The position numbers and the translations under genes are program-made. Below the pieces are notes generated by a model. The model did no database searches. It was not told where the DNA came from and was given only the letters and a program-made list of their open reading frames with translations. From the NCBI GenBank assembly GCA_031385325.1, contig JANNBJ010000068.1:1-13338 (forward strand): 13,338 nt of DNA. Reading direction: 5' to 3'. This document shows, in pieces, positions 1 through 6,588 of the stretch; within the stretch, counting starts at the first letter, position 1, and every line of letters starts with the position of its first letter. This DNA comes from SYFY01 sp031385325 (lineage in GTDB: Bacteria > Pseudomonadota > Gammaproteobacteria > Pseudomonadales > Azotimanducaceae).

Positions 1-144
1 CTGAAAAACGCCGATGTGGGCGTGCAACAGGCGGGCGCTCTGACGGCAGAGCGAACTGCGGCACGCTACATTGATGTGCTGCGGCGCAATGCCGATGGCA
101 AGTGGGCCGTCTATCGGCATGCATGGCAAAACAAAACAAAATAG
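1..144 (+). CDS. C-terminal end of a SnoaL-like / DUF4440-like protein (partial)
   Basis: Reading frame 1 is open from the window edge to a TAG at 142-144 and gives 47 residues. The motif ARYIDVLRRNADGKW followed by VYRHAW matches the last two beta strands of the SnoaL-like / DUF4440 fold, where a 'R-Y-x-x-V-x-R-R-x-x-D-G-x-W' strand pair closes the NTF2-like cone. Proteins of this fold are small (about 130-170 residues) and act as ketosteroid-isomerase-like enzymes or ligand-binding proteins, and many have no known substrate. The start and most of the protein lie outside the window, so neither a signal peptide nor active-site residues can be judged. The gene converges on the VOC gene that ends at 255. 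Confidence 0.6.
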   Translation: MKNADVGVQQAGALTAERTAARYIDVLRRNADGKWAVYRHAWQNKTK

Positions 145-146
145 CA

Positions 147-229
147 GGCGGTTGGATCAACCCGCTTGGTGATTAGTGCGCTCACAACCCAACGTCAGCG
201 CACTACTGGCCGGGTCAATTGGCTGACCC
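147..229. terminator. Cluster of three hairpins between convergent genes (possible bidirectional terminator)
   Basis: Three inverted repeats lie in the 110-bp gap between two convergent genes. The first is GCGG-TTG / CAA-c-CCGC at 147-164. The second is a perfect 9-bp dyad, TAGTGCGCT (174-182) with AGCGCACTA (197-205), around a 14-nt loop. The third is GGGTCA (212-217) with TGACCC (224-229), with a 6-nt loop. None is followed by a strong T run on either strand, so these are not textbook intrinsic terminators. Their position suggests transcription separation or mRNA end protection. Confidence 0.35.
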
Positions 230-254
230 TGCTTACGATCCCTGGCTTCGAACC

Positions 255-635
255 TTACTTTCTAACGTAGAAGCAGAGCTTGTTCCCATCCGGATCGCGT
301 ACATACGCGGCGTAGAACACCGGATTCATGCCTTCACGCACACCGGGAGGACCTTCGCAAACTCCCGCGTGTGTCAGAGCAGCCGCGTAGGACGAATCGA
401 CGGCCGCTCGATCAGGTGCCAGAAACGCAAGCATCGCGCCATTACCGCCATCTGCTGAGTTGCGATCAAAGGGACGAGTCAGAAAAAACGCAGCACCTCG
501 ATCACCCCTTCGCGAATAACCCGTCCATGTCGGGCTGGTCGAAACACGAAGGCCGTCGAAAGGCGCGAATACCGCGTCATAAAAGGCGATGGCCCGATCC
601 ATATCATTGGTGCCCAGGGTTGCATAGCTGATCAT
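255..635 (-). CDS. VOC-fold (glyoxalase/bleomycin-resistance-like) protein
   Basis: The product is a 126-residue protein of the vicinal oxygen chelate superfamily, the usual length for a single-chain two-module VOC protein. The N-terminal module opens with MISYATLGTNDMDRAIAFYD (residues 1-20) and the C-terminal module ends with the family signature YVRDPDGNKLCFY (111-123). The position that is Glu in metal-dependent glyoxalases (after GNKL) is Cys here, and no first-strand His is visible, so a classical Ni/Zn glyoxalase I activity is doubtful. Members of this sub-type are usually unassigned. An upstream in-frame ATG at 659 exists, but a perfect AAGGAGG at 642-648 sits 6 nt from the ATG at 635, so that start is chosen. 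The gene begins 38 nt after the peptidase stop and may be the last member of that transcript. Confidence 0.8.
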   Translation of the reverse strand: MISYATLGTNDMDRAIAFYDAVFAPFDGLRVSTSPTWTGYSRRGDRGAAFFLTRPFDRNSADGGNGAMLAFLAPDRAAVDSSYAAALTHAGVCEGPPGVREGMNPVFYAAYVRDPDGNKLCFYVRK

Positions 636-641
636 CGAACG

Positions 642-648
642 CCTCCTT
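642..648 (-). promoter_or_regulatory. Strong Shine-Dalgarno that sets the VOC start
   Basis: The minus strand reads AAGGAGG, a perfect anti-16S match, with a 6-nt spacer to the ATG at 635-633. It overrules the longer frame starting at 659. Confidence 0.8.
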
Positions 649-673
649 AGAGAATCCATAGCAGCCGCCTGGG

Positions 674-1357
674 TCAGAAACGAAGTACTCGCAACCAGCG
701 GGAGATGTTCAGCATCGTCATGGCTGCGGCAGCCACATAAGTAAGGGCGGCTGCCCGCAGGATGGATCGCGCGGCAGGGAGATCCTTGTCTGCAAGATAA
801 CGTCCCGTTTCAAGCACAGGCATTGCCCGACGAAAGCTCGCATCGAATTCCACGGGCAAGGTCACCAGGTGGAGTACCAGTGACATCGAGAGGATGATCA
901 TAGCCACCCCGATTTCCAGCACGACGGCCGCTGGCGATCGGACGAGGATCACCAGCAGAGGTGCGAGCACCATCATCCAGACACCCGCTTTTTCAAATTT
1001 GCCTGCAAGCTTGGCCAACCGCGATCTTGTTTGCAGCGGACCGTACCCAGACGCATCCTGCATGGCATGGCCGACTTCATGAGCGGCGATCACGACTGCC
1101 GATAACGATCGACCTTCGAAGTTTGCCTTTGACAGTCGCACCACCCGCTCCGATGGATCGTAGTGATCGCCGAGCGCTGTTGGCTCGACCACAACCGATT
1201 CGAGATTGAGCCGGTTCAGCAGGTGCCGAGCGAACTCGCCACCCGTACCTGGGAAATCAGTGCGTTCGATGGCGTGTTTCTGGATAACTCGGCGCACCCA
1301 CAACTGGGGCAGGAAAGCCGCTCCAAGAATCAGCAAAAGCAGCAGAACTGCAATCAA
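674..1357 (-). CDS. YugP-family membrane zinc metallopeptidase
   Basis: The product is a 227-residue integral membrane protein of the Zn_peptidase_2 (YugP) family. It has an N-terminal membrane helix (about residues 1-19), then a soluble part with the zinc-binding HEVGH at 93-97 (AAHEVGHAMQ). Hydrophobic segments follow at about 126-140, 143-168 and 203-217. The LPVEFDAS motif (167-174) is conserved in the family, and its Glu170 is the likely third zinc ligand. Length and motif order fit the family. The function is poorly known; quality control of membrane proteins is a guess. The start codon is a TTG at 1357-1355: the frame upstream is closed by the OmpA stop, there is no ATG or GTG before the first helix, and a purine-rich GGTGGGG lies just upstream. 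The gap to the upstream ompA-like gene is 15 nt, so the two are almost certainly cotranscribed and perhaps translationally coupled. Confidence 0.85.
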   Translation of the reverse strand: MIAVLLLLLILGAAFLPQLWVRRVIQKHAIERTDFPGTGGEFARHLLNRLNLESVVVEPTALGDHYDPSERVVRLSKANFEGRSLSAVVIAAHEVGHAMQDASGYGPLQTRSRLAKLAGKFEKAGVWMMVLAPLLVILVRSPAAVVLEIGVAMIILSMSLVLHLVTLPVEFDASFRRAMPVLETGRYLADKDLPAARSILRAAALTYVAAAAMTMLNISRWLRVLRF

Positions 1358-1372
1358 CTCAACCCCACCGCT

Positions 1373-2233
1373 TCAGGACTTCTTTACCAGTTCAACTCTG
1401 CGATTTTCCGCGCGCCCCGCTTCCGTGCGATTGTCGGCCACCGGCGCTTCCTGACCGAAGCCTCTGGCCGCGAGACGAGACATGTCTATTCCACCACTGA
1501 CGATGGCTTTCATCACGCTCTGAGCTCTGCTTTCGGAGAGAAGTTTGTTAGTTGCAGGATCGCCAACGTTATCGGTATGCCCTTCCACGCTCAACGCCAA
1601 AGTCAGGTTGGTTTGCATCAAGGCAACGATTTGATTGACTGCGGCAACACCATCGGTGTCCAAGTCTGATTTCCCCGTATCGAAGTTGAGGTGCAAGGTG
1701 ACAAAACCGCTTTTGTCAAGCTCCTCCAGCAGCCGGTTGGCAGTGATCACCTGAGCCATCGAAGCCACCGCAATGATCTGCAGCTGATAGCTTTGAATCG
1801 GCGCACTGAAAATGTCCGGTGTGACACGAACCCAATACGTTTTGCCACCGGTGTCGACGGTCAGCGTGGTTTCACCTGAATCAGACCCTGCCGGCAACCG
1901 CTCGTAGACGGCCTGACCGCCAATGGACTTGATGGCGTTCTGATAGTTGCGTAACAGTTGCAGCGGACTGGCTTGTGCGTCTGCGCTCGCATAAAAGTAG
2001 CGAATTGTCGTCAGATCGCCTTCGATCCGTCGTTGCTCAGGACTGCTCGTCGAGCCAACGAGAATATCGAGAGAGTCATAGGCCTGGCTGTAGTTGCGAA
2101 TAACGGAGTCCGGATAACGACCGAGCAATGGATGATCCCTCGCGCCGGCGATATCCTCGGCTCGAACAATGCCACTGACAAAAAGTGTTAACAGGCTCAG
2201 GAAGAGAGCGGTCAAACCGAACATCACTCGCAT
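1373..2233 (-). CDS. OmpA-family outer-membrane / peptidoglycan-binding protein
   Basis: The product is a 286-residue exported protein. The signal peptide spans residues 1-25, with likely cleavage in VRA|ED. The middle part (about 26-175) starts DIAGARDHPLLGRYPDSVI, a type of N-terminal domain that precedes OmpA domains in some proteobacterial proteins. It is not a beta-barrel, so the protein is probably periplasmic or attached to the outer membrane. The C-terminal OmpA-like domain includes HLNFDTGKSDL (181-191), EGHTDNVG (217-224), LSESRAQSV (232-240) and GFGQEAPVADN through NRRVEL (258-282). Asp221 and Arg236 match the two residues that in OmpA hold the diaminopimelate of peptidoglycan. The start is supported by AGAGG about 7 nt before the ATG. 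It is the first gene of a probable ompA-peptidase-VOC transcript; the 156-bp gap upstream should hold the promoter, but I cannot point to clear -35/-10 boxes. Confidence 0.88.
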   Translation of the reverse strand: MRVMFGLTALFLSLLTLFVSGIVRAEDIAGARDHPLLGRYPDSVIRNYSQAYDSLDILVGSTSSPEQRRIEGDLTTIRYFYASADAQASPLQLLRNYQNAIKSIGGQAVYERLPAGSDSGETTLTVDTGGKTYWVRVTPDIFSAPIQSYQLQIIAVASMAQVITANRLLEELDKSGFVTLHLNFDTGKSDLDTDGVAAVNQIVALMQTNLTLALSVEGHTDNVGDPATNKLLSESRAQSVMKAIVSGGIDMSRLAARGFGQEAPVADNRTEAGRAENRRVELVKKS

Positions 2234-2389
2234 GGTGGGACCTCTTGATACATTCGTGGCCGTGGAAATCCAGAAAGAAGATACTTCAACCTGTCACCTC
2301 GTGGCGCTGGGTTCAATCGGTTCTTCTGTGAGTGTAAGCGGAAATGTGCGCAGGTGTGAAACGCGCTACCACTCGACGGCAGCGGGACG

Positions 2390-3634
2390 TCATGAGTCGT
2401 TACGATCACCAGCGACACGACGTGGGTTCAGACTTTCTGCTGAGGTAAATCGTTCGGTTAGAGAGGATGCCTGCTCGTCAGCAACATCTTTTTCCTCGTG
2501 TGCTCGATGACGAGCTTCCAGCTCTGCTGCGAGAGAGTCTCTCGACGTGACCAGGTCATCCTCGGGCTGGCGAGTGAGATCAGCGAGTTCACGCTGCAAG
2601 AGAATGACTGCAGTCTCAGCCTTATCCAGTTCAGACTGCAGTGCGATCAACTTGGTTTCGCGCTCCGAGATCGCCTGTTCGAGGGATTGTTGTATCTCAA
2701 GCGCTTCGGCCAGCGCTTTGTCCTTCACCTCATTGGTCCGCTTCAGTTGATGCGCCTCTTCAACGCTGTCACGCAGATTCTTGCGAACCACCTGCACTTC
2801 GCTCAACAGGCGGTGGATGGATAACTCGCGATCCGAAATGGTCTTCTGGTGCGTCTCTACATCCTGCTCGAGTTCGAGTTTTCTCGCTTCCACATCCGAT
2901 TTCGAGTCTTTCAGCGTGCGGTTGGCTTTGCTGCGTTTCTGGGCCAGCTCCTCAACCATCTCCTTTTCCTGCTTCAGTTGAGCAACCTGAGCGTTCAAAT
3001 CGGAAATCGAACGGTTGCGTAGATCCAGCTGTCGATGCAGGGCGTCAATCTCGGCATTGGAGAGCATCGCTGGCTCGCCGGAAGCAAGCCAGCCTTCACC
3101 GTCCCGCAGTTGTCGTTCGAGCTCTTCAATACGCACAGAGCGTTCGATCACCGCGGCTTTCATCTTTTCGTACAGATTTTCGGTCGCTTTCAGTTTTTCG
3201 GCAAGGGGCGACGAGGTCGCGGAAGGTGCGCCAACGGCGTCGTCGGTTAGTTCGAAATCAGACTCGTGTGAACTGATCGACTTGCCTTTGATCGCGCTAA
3301 GTTCATGCGTGAGGTGCCTGATTTCAATTTGCGCAGTCTTCAGCAAACGCTCGCGCTCTGCGTGCTCACTGAGCAGCAGGACTGACCGATCTTTCTGCGT
3401 CTGGATTTCGTCCTGCAGGCGCGCCACCAGTTGCTCACGGCTGCGTATGGTTGATTCAAGCTGGGGTACGGAAGTTTTGGCATCACGTATGTCCTTCTGC
3501 AGCGTGGTTTCACGACGACGCGCGCCAAAGGATTTGAGGGACCAACCCAATTTGAAGAACACGACTGCCAGTACCAGTGCACCGACGGCGATCAATGGTA
3601 GAAGCAGTTGGCTTTCAATCAATTTTTCGAGCAT
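2390..3634 (-). CDS. Membrane-anchored long coiled-coil protein
   Basis: The product has 414 residues when started at the ATG at 3634. A single hydrophobic segment (about residues 10-28, QLLLPLIAVGALVLAVVFF) follows a short N-terminal tail. Almost all the rest is charged, heptad-rich sequence, with predicted coiled coil at about 38-115 and 165-395 and a low-complexity linker with SDFELTDDAVG between them. No enzymatic domain is visible. It probably stands in the inner membrane with the coil in the cytoplasm, but topology is not proven. The frame is open back to an ATG at 3802, but the extra 56 residues are Arg/Ser-rich, unlike a protein N-terminus, and would bury the membrane segment; the ribosome site for 3634 is itself weak (GGA about 12 nt upstream). 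Distant likeness to RmuC, SMC-like or cell-pole coiled-coil proteins may reflect composition only. The next gene downstream is the ompA-like gene after 156 bp. Confidence 0.7.
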   Translation of the reverse strand: MLEKLIESQLLLPLIAVGALVLAVVFFKLGWSLKSFGARRRETTLQKDIRDAKTSVPQLESTIRSREQLVARLQDEIQTQKDRSVLLLSEHAERERLLKTAQIEIRHLTHELSAIKGKSISSHESDFELTDDAVGAPSATSSPLAEKLKATENLYEKMKAAVIERSVRIEELERQLRDGEGWLASGEPAMLSNAEIDALHRQLDLRNRSISDLNAQVAQLKQEKEMVEELAQKRSKANRTLKDSKSDVEARKLELEQDVETHQKTISDRELSIHRLLSEVQVVRKNLRDSVEEAHQLKRTNEVKDKALAEALEIQQSLEQAISERETKLIALQSELDKAETAVILLQRELADLTRQPEDDLVTSRDSLAAELEARHRAHEEKDVADEQASSLTERFTSAESLNPRRVAGDRNDS

Positions 3635-3815
3635 AGAAAGGGCATTCCAGACTTGAGCGCCGATGCTTGCCTGGCTGATACACACAGAACGTCGAACAGT
3701 TCTCGCCACTCCCGAGAGACGTCGCTCATTCACAGAATCTGTGCACCCCATCACAGGGAACACGCTCTGAGTCCATCGTCGATCTGTTGCGGTCAGCGTC
3801 ATTGTTCGATTGCAC

Positions 3816-4835
3816 TCAGCCCATCGGGTAAAGAATCTCCTTGGTCACAGCGTCAATCTTTTTCATCACATCGGTGCTGAGTGTCAGATCTGCTGCTGCA
3901 AGAATGTCTGGCACCTGGTCCTGCCGGGTAACGCCAACAATTGTGGACGCGACAAAATCATGTTGTTTGCTCCAGGCGGTTGCCAACGTCACGAGGGAAA
4001 TACCGATTTCTTCCGCGATCACCTTGAAGCGTGCGGTTGAAGCAAGAGACTTTTCGTTGACAAAACGTCGCACCATGGCCGCCTGACGTGCGCCCGCTTT
4101 CTGATACCCGCTGAACCGGGCGCCTTCTGGCCACGCGCCATCCAGATATTTGCCGGACAGCACACCACCACCCAGTGGTGAGTACGGAATCAGGCTGACC
4201 TGATCCTGCCGACAAGCCTGCGCAAGTTCATCCTCAAAACGTCGGTTGTTGAGACTGAAGTTGTTCTGAATCGTCTCGTAACGAGCGAGGCCGTTCATCT
4301 GTGAGACGCCAAGCGCCTTGGTCAGTCCCCAAGTGGTTTCGTTGCTGCACCCCAGTACACGCACCTTGCCGTCCTGCACGAGATCGTCCAGAGCGAGCAT
4401 GATGTCTTCATAACGGGCGCCATGATCCGGCCAGTGGGTCTGATAGAGATCGATATAGTCTGTCTGCAGTTTGCGCAGGCTGCCTTCAACCGCCCGAACG
4501 ATATTGTGCCGATCGAGCGTGGTCATGCCTGAACGGACTGCGGCCTTGAGCCAGCCATGACTCGGGCCAGAAACCTTGGTGGCGATGATCAATGCGTCGC
4601 GAGGTTTGGTCTTCATCCAGCGACCAACAATCTCTTCGGTGCGACCGGCATAACTCGGATCGGGAGGTACGGGGTAGTTTTCTGCGGTATCGTAAAAGTC
4701 GATTCCCGCCTCGAAACACTGGTCAAGAATTGCAAAAGCGGTCTTTTCATCTGCCATGGTGCCAAAAGTCATGGTGCCCATGCAGATTTCGGACACGACA
4801 ATACCGCTGCGGCCTAGTCGATTGCGTTTCATCAT
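3816..4835 (-). CDS. Aldo/keto reductase, Tas-like
   Basis: The product is a 339-residue NADPH-dependent aldo/keto reductase resembling E. coli Tas. Shared features are the N-terminal LGRSGIVVSEICMGTMTFG, the long YPVPPDPSYAGRTEEIVGRW segment, TKVSGPSHGW, LQTDYIDLYQTHWPD and SNETTWG. The expected catalytic tetrad is present: Asp49, Tyr54, Lys87 and His134. A C-terminal cofactor-binding stretch is seen in ASTIVGVTRQDQV. The fold is a soluble TIM barrel that reduces carbonyl groups; the substrate is unknown. Two adjacent ATG codons (4835 and 4832) can serve as start. The second gives the better spacing to the GGGAG ribosome site, which nearly touches the first. The gene diverges from the nitroreductase, and a dyad overlapping its ribosome site suggests control of translation. 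It ends 181 bp before the coiled-coil gene. Confidence 0.9.
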   Translation of the reverse strand: MMKRNRLGRSGIVVSEICMGTMTFGTMADEKTAFAILDQCFEAGIDFYDTAENYPVPPDPSYAGRTEEIVGRWMKTKPRDALIIATKVSGPSHGWLKAAVRSGMTTLDRHNIVRAVEGSLRKLQTDYIDLYQTHWPDHGARYEDIMLALDDLVQDGKVRVLGCSNETTWGLTKALGVSQMNGLARYETIQNNFSLNNRRFEDELAQACRQDQVSLIPYSPLGGGVLSGKYLDGAWPEGARFSGYQKAGARQAAMVRRFVNEKSLASTARFKVIAEEIGISLVTLATAWSKQHDFVASTIVGVTRQDQVPDILAAADLTLSTDVMKKIDAVTKEILYPMG

Positions 4836-4871
4836 TCTCCCGGGAGGTGCTGCTGATCAAGGCCCGGGAGA
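4836..4871 (-). promoter_or_regulatory. Inverted repeat that would hide the aldo/keto reductase RBS
   Basis: Perfect 9-bp arms, TCTCCCGGG at 4836-4844 and CCCGGGAGA at 4863-4871, flank 18 bp. On the minus-strand transcript the second arm (CCCGGGAGA) ends exactly at the AUGAUG start and contains the GGGAG ribosome site, so the stem would block it. The left arm is also part of a 10-bp palindrome, CTCCCGGGAG (4837-4846), so a protein operator is an alternative reading. Confidence 0.55.
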
Positions 4872-4924
4872 CTAACCCGCATTGGACTGCCACGAAAGCT
4901 ATTGCGGCTGTTTCAGAACTTTTG

Positions 4925-4956
4925 GATTGCCAATCAGGGCAGCATCAGGATGATGC
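4925..4956. promoter_or_regulatory. Two dyads upstream of the nitroreductase gene (candidate operators)
   Basis: GATTG-C-CAATC lies at 4925-4935 and GCATCA-GGA-TGATGC at 4942-4956; both are perfect inverted repeats. They lie 53-84 bp upstream of the nitroreductase start, inside the 173-bp divergent region, where a repressor or activator of both directions would bind. No regulator gene is present in the window, and I see no convincing -35/-10 pair. Confidence 0.35.
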
Positions 4957-4993
4957 ACTGGTAGGCTCGCACACATGACACTCAGTTGAAAAA

Positions 4994-4999
4994 GAGGAG
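4994..4999 (+). promoter_or_regulatory. Ribosome binding site that sets a GTG start
   Basis: GAGGAG lies 9 nt before the GTG at 5009 and supports this non-ATG codon as the nitroreductase start. Confidence 0.7.
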
Positions 5000-5008
5000 A
5001 CCATCAGC

Positions 5009-5686
5009 GTGGATTTCGACACCGTTCTCAAGGATCGCCGCAGCATTCGCGGTTACAAGCCCGACCCGGTACCTCGCAAGGTACTCGAGGAGATCATCGC
5101 GCTGGCGATTCGCTCCCCCTCTTCCATGAATACCCAACCCTGGCACTTCTGGGTAGTCACCGGGGAACCACTTGATCGCATTCGCCGGGGTAACACCGAG
5201 CGAAATATCGCGGGTGTCCCACCTTCACGCGAGATTCGTTCCCATGGTGCCTATGAAGGTGTCCACCGACAGCGGCAGATCGATGTTGCGGTGCAGCTCT
5301 TCGAAGCCATGGGAATCGCTCGGCATGACAACGAAAAACGCCAGGACTGGGTCCTGCGCGGTTTCAGACAGTTCGACGCCCCGGCCTGTGTGGTCATGAC
5401 CTATGACAAAGAACTGCAAAACGGCGACATCGCACAGTTCGACACCGGCGCCGTCGTGAACAGCCTTGTTCTCGCGGCCTGGTCCCGCGGTCTGGGTTGT
5501 GTCATCAACAGCCAGGGCATCATGCAATCTCCGGTGGTCCGGGAGCACACCGGAATACCCGACACCCAGCTCATTCAGACCTGTGTAGCGATTGGTTACC
5601 CTGACTTTTCCTTCCCCGCCAACAACGTCGTTTCGCGACGCAGCCCGGTGGATGAGGTCGCGAATTTCGTCGGCTTCCCGGAGTGA
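5009..5686 (+). CDS. Nitroreductase-family FMN oxidoreductase
   Basis: The product is a 225-residue soluble flavoprotein of the nitroreductase fold. It has the N-terminal FMN phosphate-binding RRSIRGY (residues 10-16), SPSSMNTQPWHF (36-47, with the conserved Asn and the TQPW loop), the dimer/FMN helix DTGAVVNSLVLAAWSRGLGC (145-164), the AIGYPD strand (194-199) and the terminal SRRSPVDEVANFVGF with conserved Arg residues. Family members use NAD(P)H to reduce nitro groups, quinones, enones or halogenated aromatics, and some act on flavin or iodotyrosine. The specificity here is unknown. Start is GTG with a good GAGGAG. Its TGA is 2 nt before the ATG of the crotonase-fold gene, so the two form an operon with probable translational coupling, and their products may act in one pathway. 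Confidence 0.9.
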   Translation: MDFDTVLKDRRSIRGYKPDPVPRKVLEEIIALAIRSPSSMNTQPWHFWVVTGEPLDRIRRGNTERNIAGVPPSREIRSHGAYEGVHRQRQIDVAVQLFEAMGIARHDNEKRQDWVLRGFRQFDAPACVVMTYDKELQNGDIAQFDTGAVVNSLVLAAWSRGLGCVINSQGIMQSPVVREHTGIPDTQLIQTCVAIGYPDFSFPANNVVSRRSPVDEVANFVGFPE

Positions 5687-5688
5687 CC

Positions 5689-6504
5689 ATGCCAAGAATC
5701 GACACCGGCACTGATCAACTGCACTGCGAGATCATTGATCGAGTTGCAGTCATCACGCTGAATCGACCTGAAGCACGCAATGCACTGTCCGACCCGCTGA
5801 CCCGCGCGCTTCGCCAACAGATTGCCGAACGCGGCCGTGATCCCGAGGTTGGTGCATTGCTGCTGACCGGTGCGGGCAAGGCGTTCTGCTCAGGTGGCGA
5901 CGTGAAAGGCATGGGTGGTCGCGCCGGACAGGACGGCCAGACAGCCGATGAACGCTTCCAGACCATGCGCGCGCGACATCATGAAATCGCGGGTGCACTG
6001 ACAAGTTTGCGCAAACCGACCATCGCCGTACTTCCGGGTGCGGCTGCAGGCGCAGGACTTGCCATTGCGCTGGCTTGTGATCTGCGTATTGCTGCGCGCT
6101 CCGCATTCGTCAGCACGGGTTACGCGCGCATCGGGCTGTCAGGCGACTACGGCATTGCCTGGATGCTGACTCGTGCAGTCGGTCCTGCACGGGCGCGAGA
6201 ACTTATGTTGCTCGGCGATCGGGTAACGATGGAACGCGCAGAACAACTGGGCCTGGTCAATGTCGTCGTCGACGACGACAGATTGATGAGCGAAGCCATG
6301 CAGATCGCCCGCCGCCTGGCGAACGGACCGGCGGTAGCCATGCGTTACATGAAAGACAACCTTGACGAAGCACTTGCGGTGGACCATGCCACCGCAATCG
6401 ATCGCGAAGCCGAGCGCCTGATCCTCGCGTCGGGAAGCGAAGACCACAAAGAAGCGGTCGCTGCCTTTGTCGAAAAGCGGGAGCCGGCATTCAAGGGTCG
6501 ATAG
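5689..6504 (+). CDS. Enoyl-CoA hydratase/isomerase (crotonase fold)
   Basis: The product has 271 residues, typical for the family. Visible motifs are VAVITLNRPEARNAL (19-33), the first oxyanion-hole segment GKAFCSGGDVKGM (63-75), the second segment LPGAAAGAGLAIALACDLRIA (115-135) and YARIGLSGDYGIAWMLTRAVG (145-165). The enzyme acts on an acyl-CoA thioester in the cytoplasm. At the place where classical enoyl-CoA hydratase carries its two acid/base Glu residues, I see none in the first position and Asp153 in the second. That pattern is closer to isomerase-like members (as in the PaaG/ECI group) than to a standard hydratase, so hydration activity should not be assumed. An in-frame GTG at 5683 overlaps the nitroreductase stop, but the ATG at 5689 has GGAG 5 nt upstream and is preferred. 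It converges on the TonB receptor gene. Confidence 0.87.
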   Translation: MPRIDTGTDQLHCEIIDRVAVITLNRPEARNALSDPLTRALRQQIAERGRDPEVGALLLTGAGKAFCSGGDVKGMGGRAGQDGQTADERFQTMRARHHEIAGALTSLRKPTIAVLPGAAAGAGLAIALACDLRIAARSAFVSTGYARIGLSGDYGIAWMLTRAVGPARARELMLLGDRVTMERAEQLGLVNVVVDDDRLMSEAMQIARRLANGPAVAMRYMKDNLDEALAVDHATAIDREAERLILASGSEDHKEAVAAFVEKREPAFKGR

Positions 6505-6533
6505 TCTGCACCGCGGCCGGGGTCGCGCCGTCG

Positions 6534-6563
6534 AAAAGAACTCCGGCGCTTCCCTGCGCCGGG
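6534..6563 (-). terminator. Intrinsic terminator of the TonB-dependent receptor gene
   Basis: A GC-rich 7-bp stem, CCGGCGC (6543-6549) with GCGCCGG (6556-6562), closes a 6-nt loop. Read on the minus strand it is followed by AGTTCTTTT. It starts 26 nt after the receptor stop codon. There is no T run on the + side, so it serves the receptor and not clearly the crotonase-fold gene. Confidence 0.75.
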
Positions 6564-6588
6564 ACAACTGCGAGCGTTGATTTCTCTG

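Noticed and set aside
2224..2418. Leftward 64-codon frame overlapping the coiled-coil 3' end and the OmpA start
   Set aside because: It overlaps real genes at both ends, has no recognisable protein features, and covers the probable promoter region.
2641..3276. Rightward 211-codon frame opposite the coiled-coil gene
   Set aside because: It is antisense to a well-supported heptad-rich gene; composition (Arg/Ser/Pro-rich) is typical of a shadow frame.
3635..3802. N-terminal extension of the coiled-coil protein to 3802
   Set aside because: The added residues are Arg/Ser-rich and non-heptad, and would put 56 residues before the membrane segment; no ribosome site was seen.
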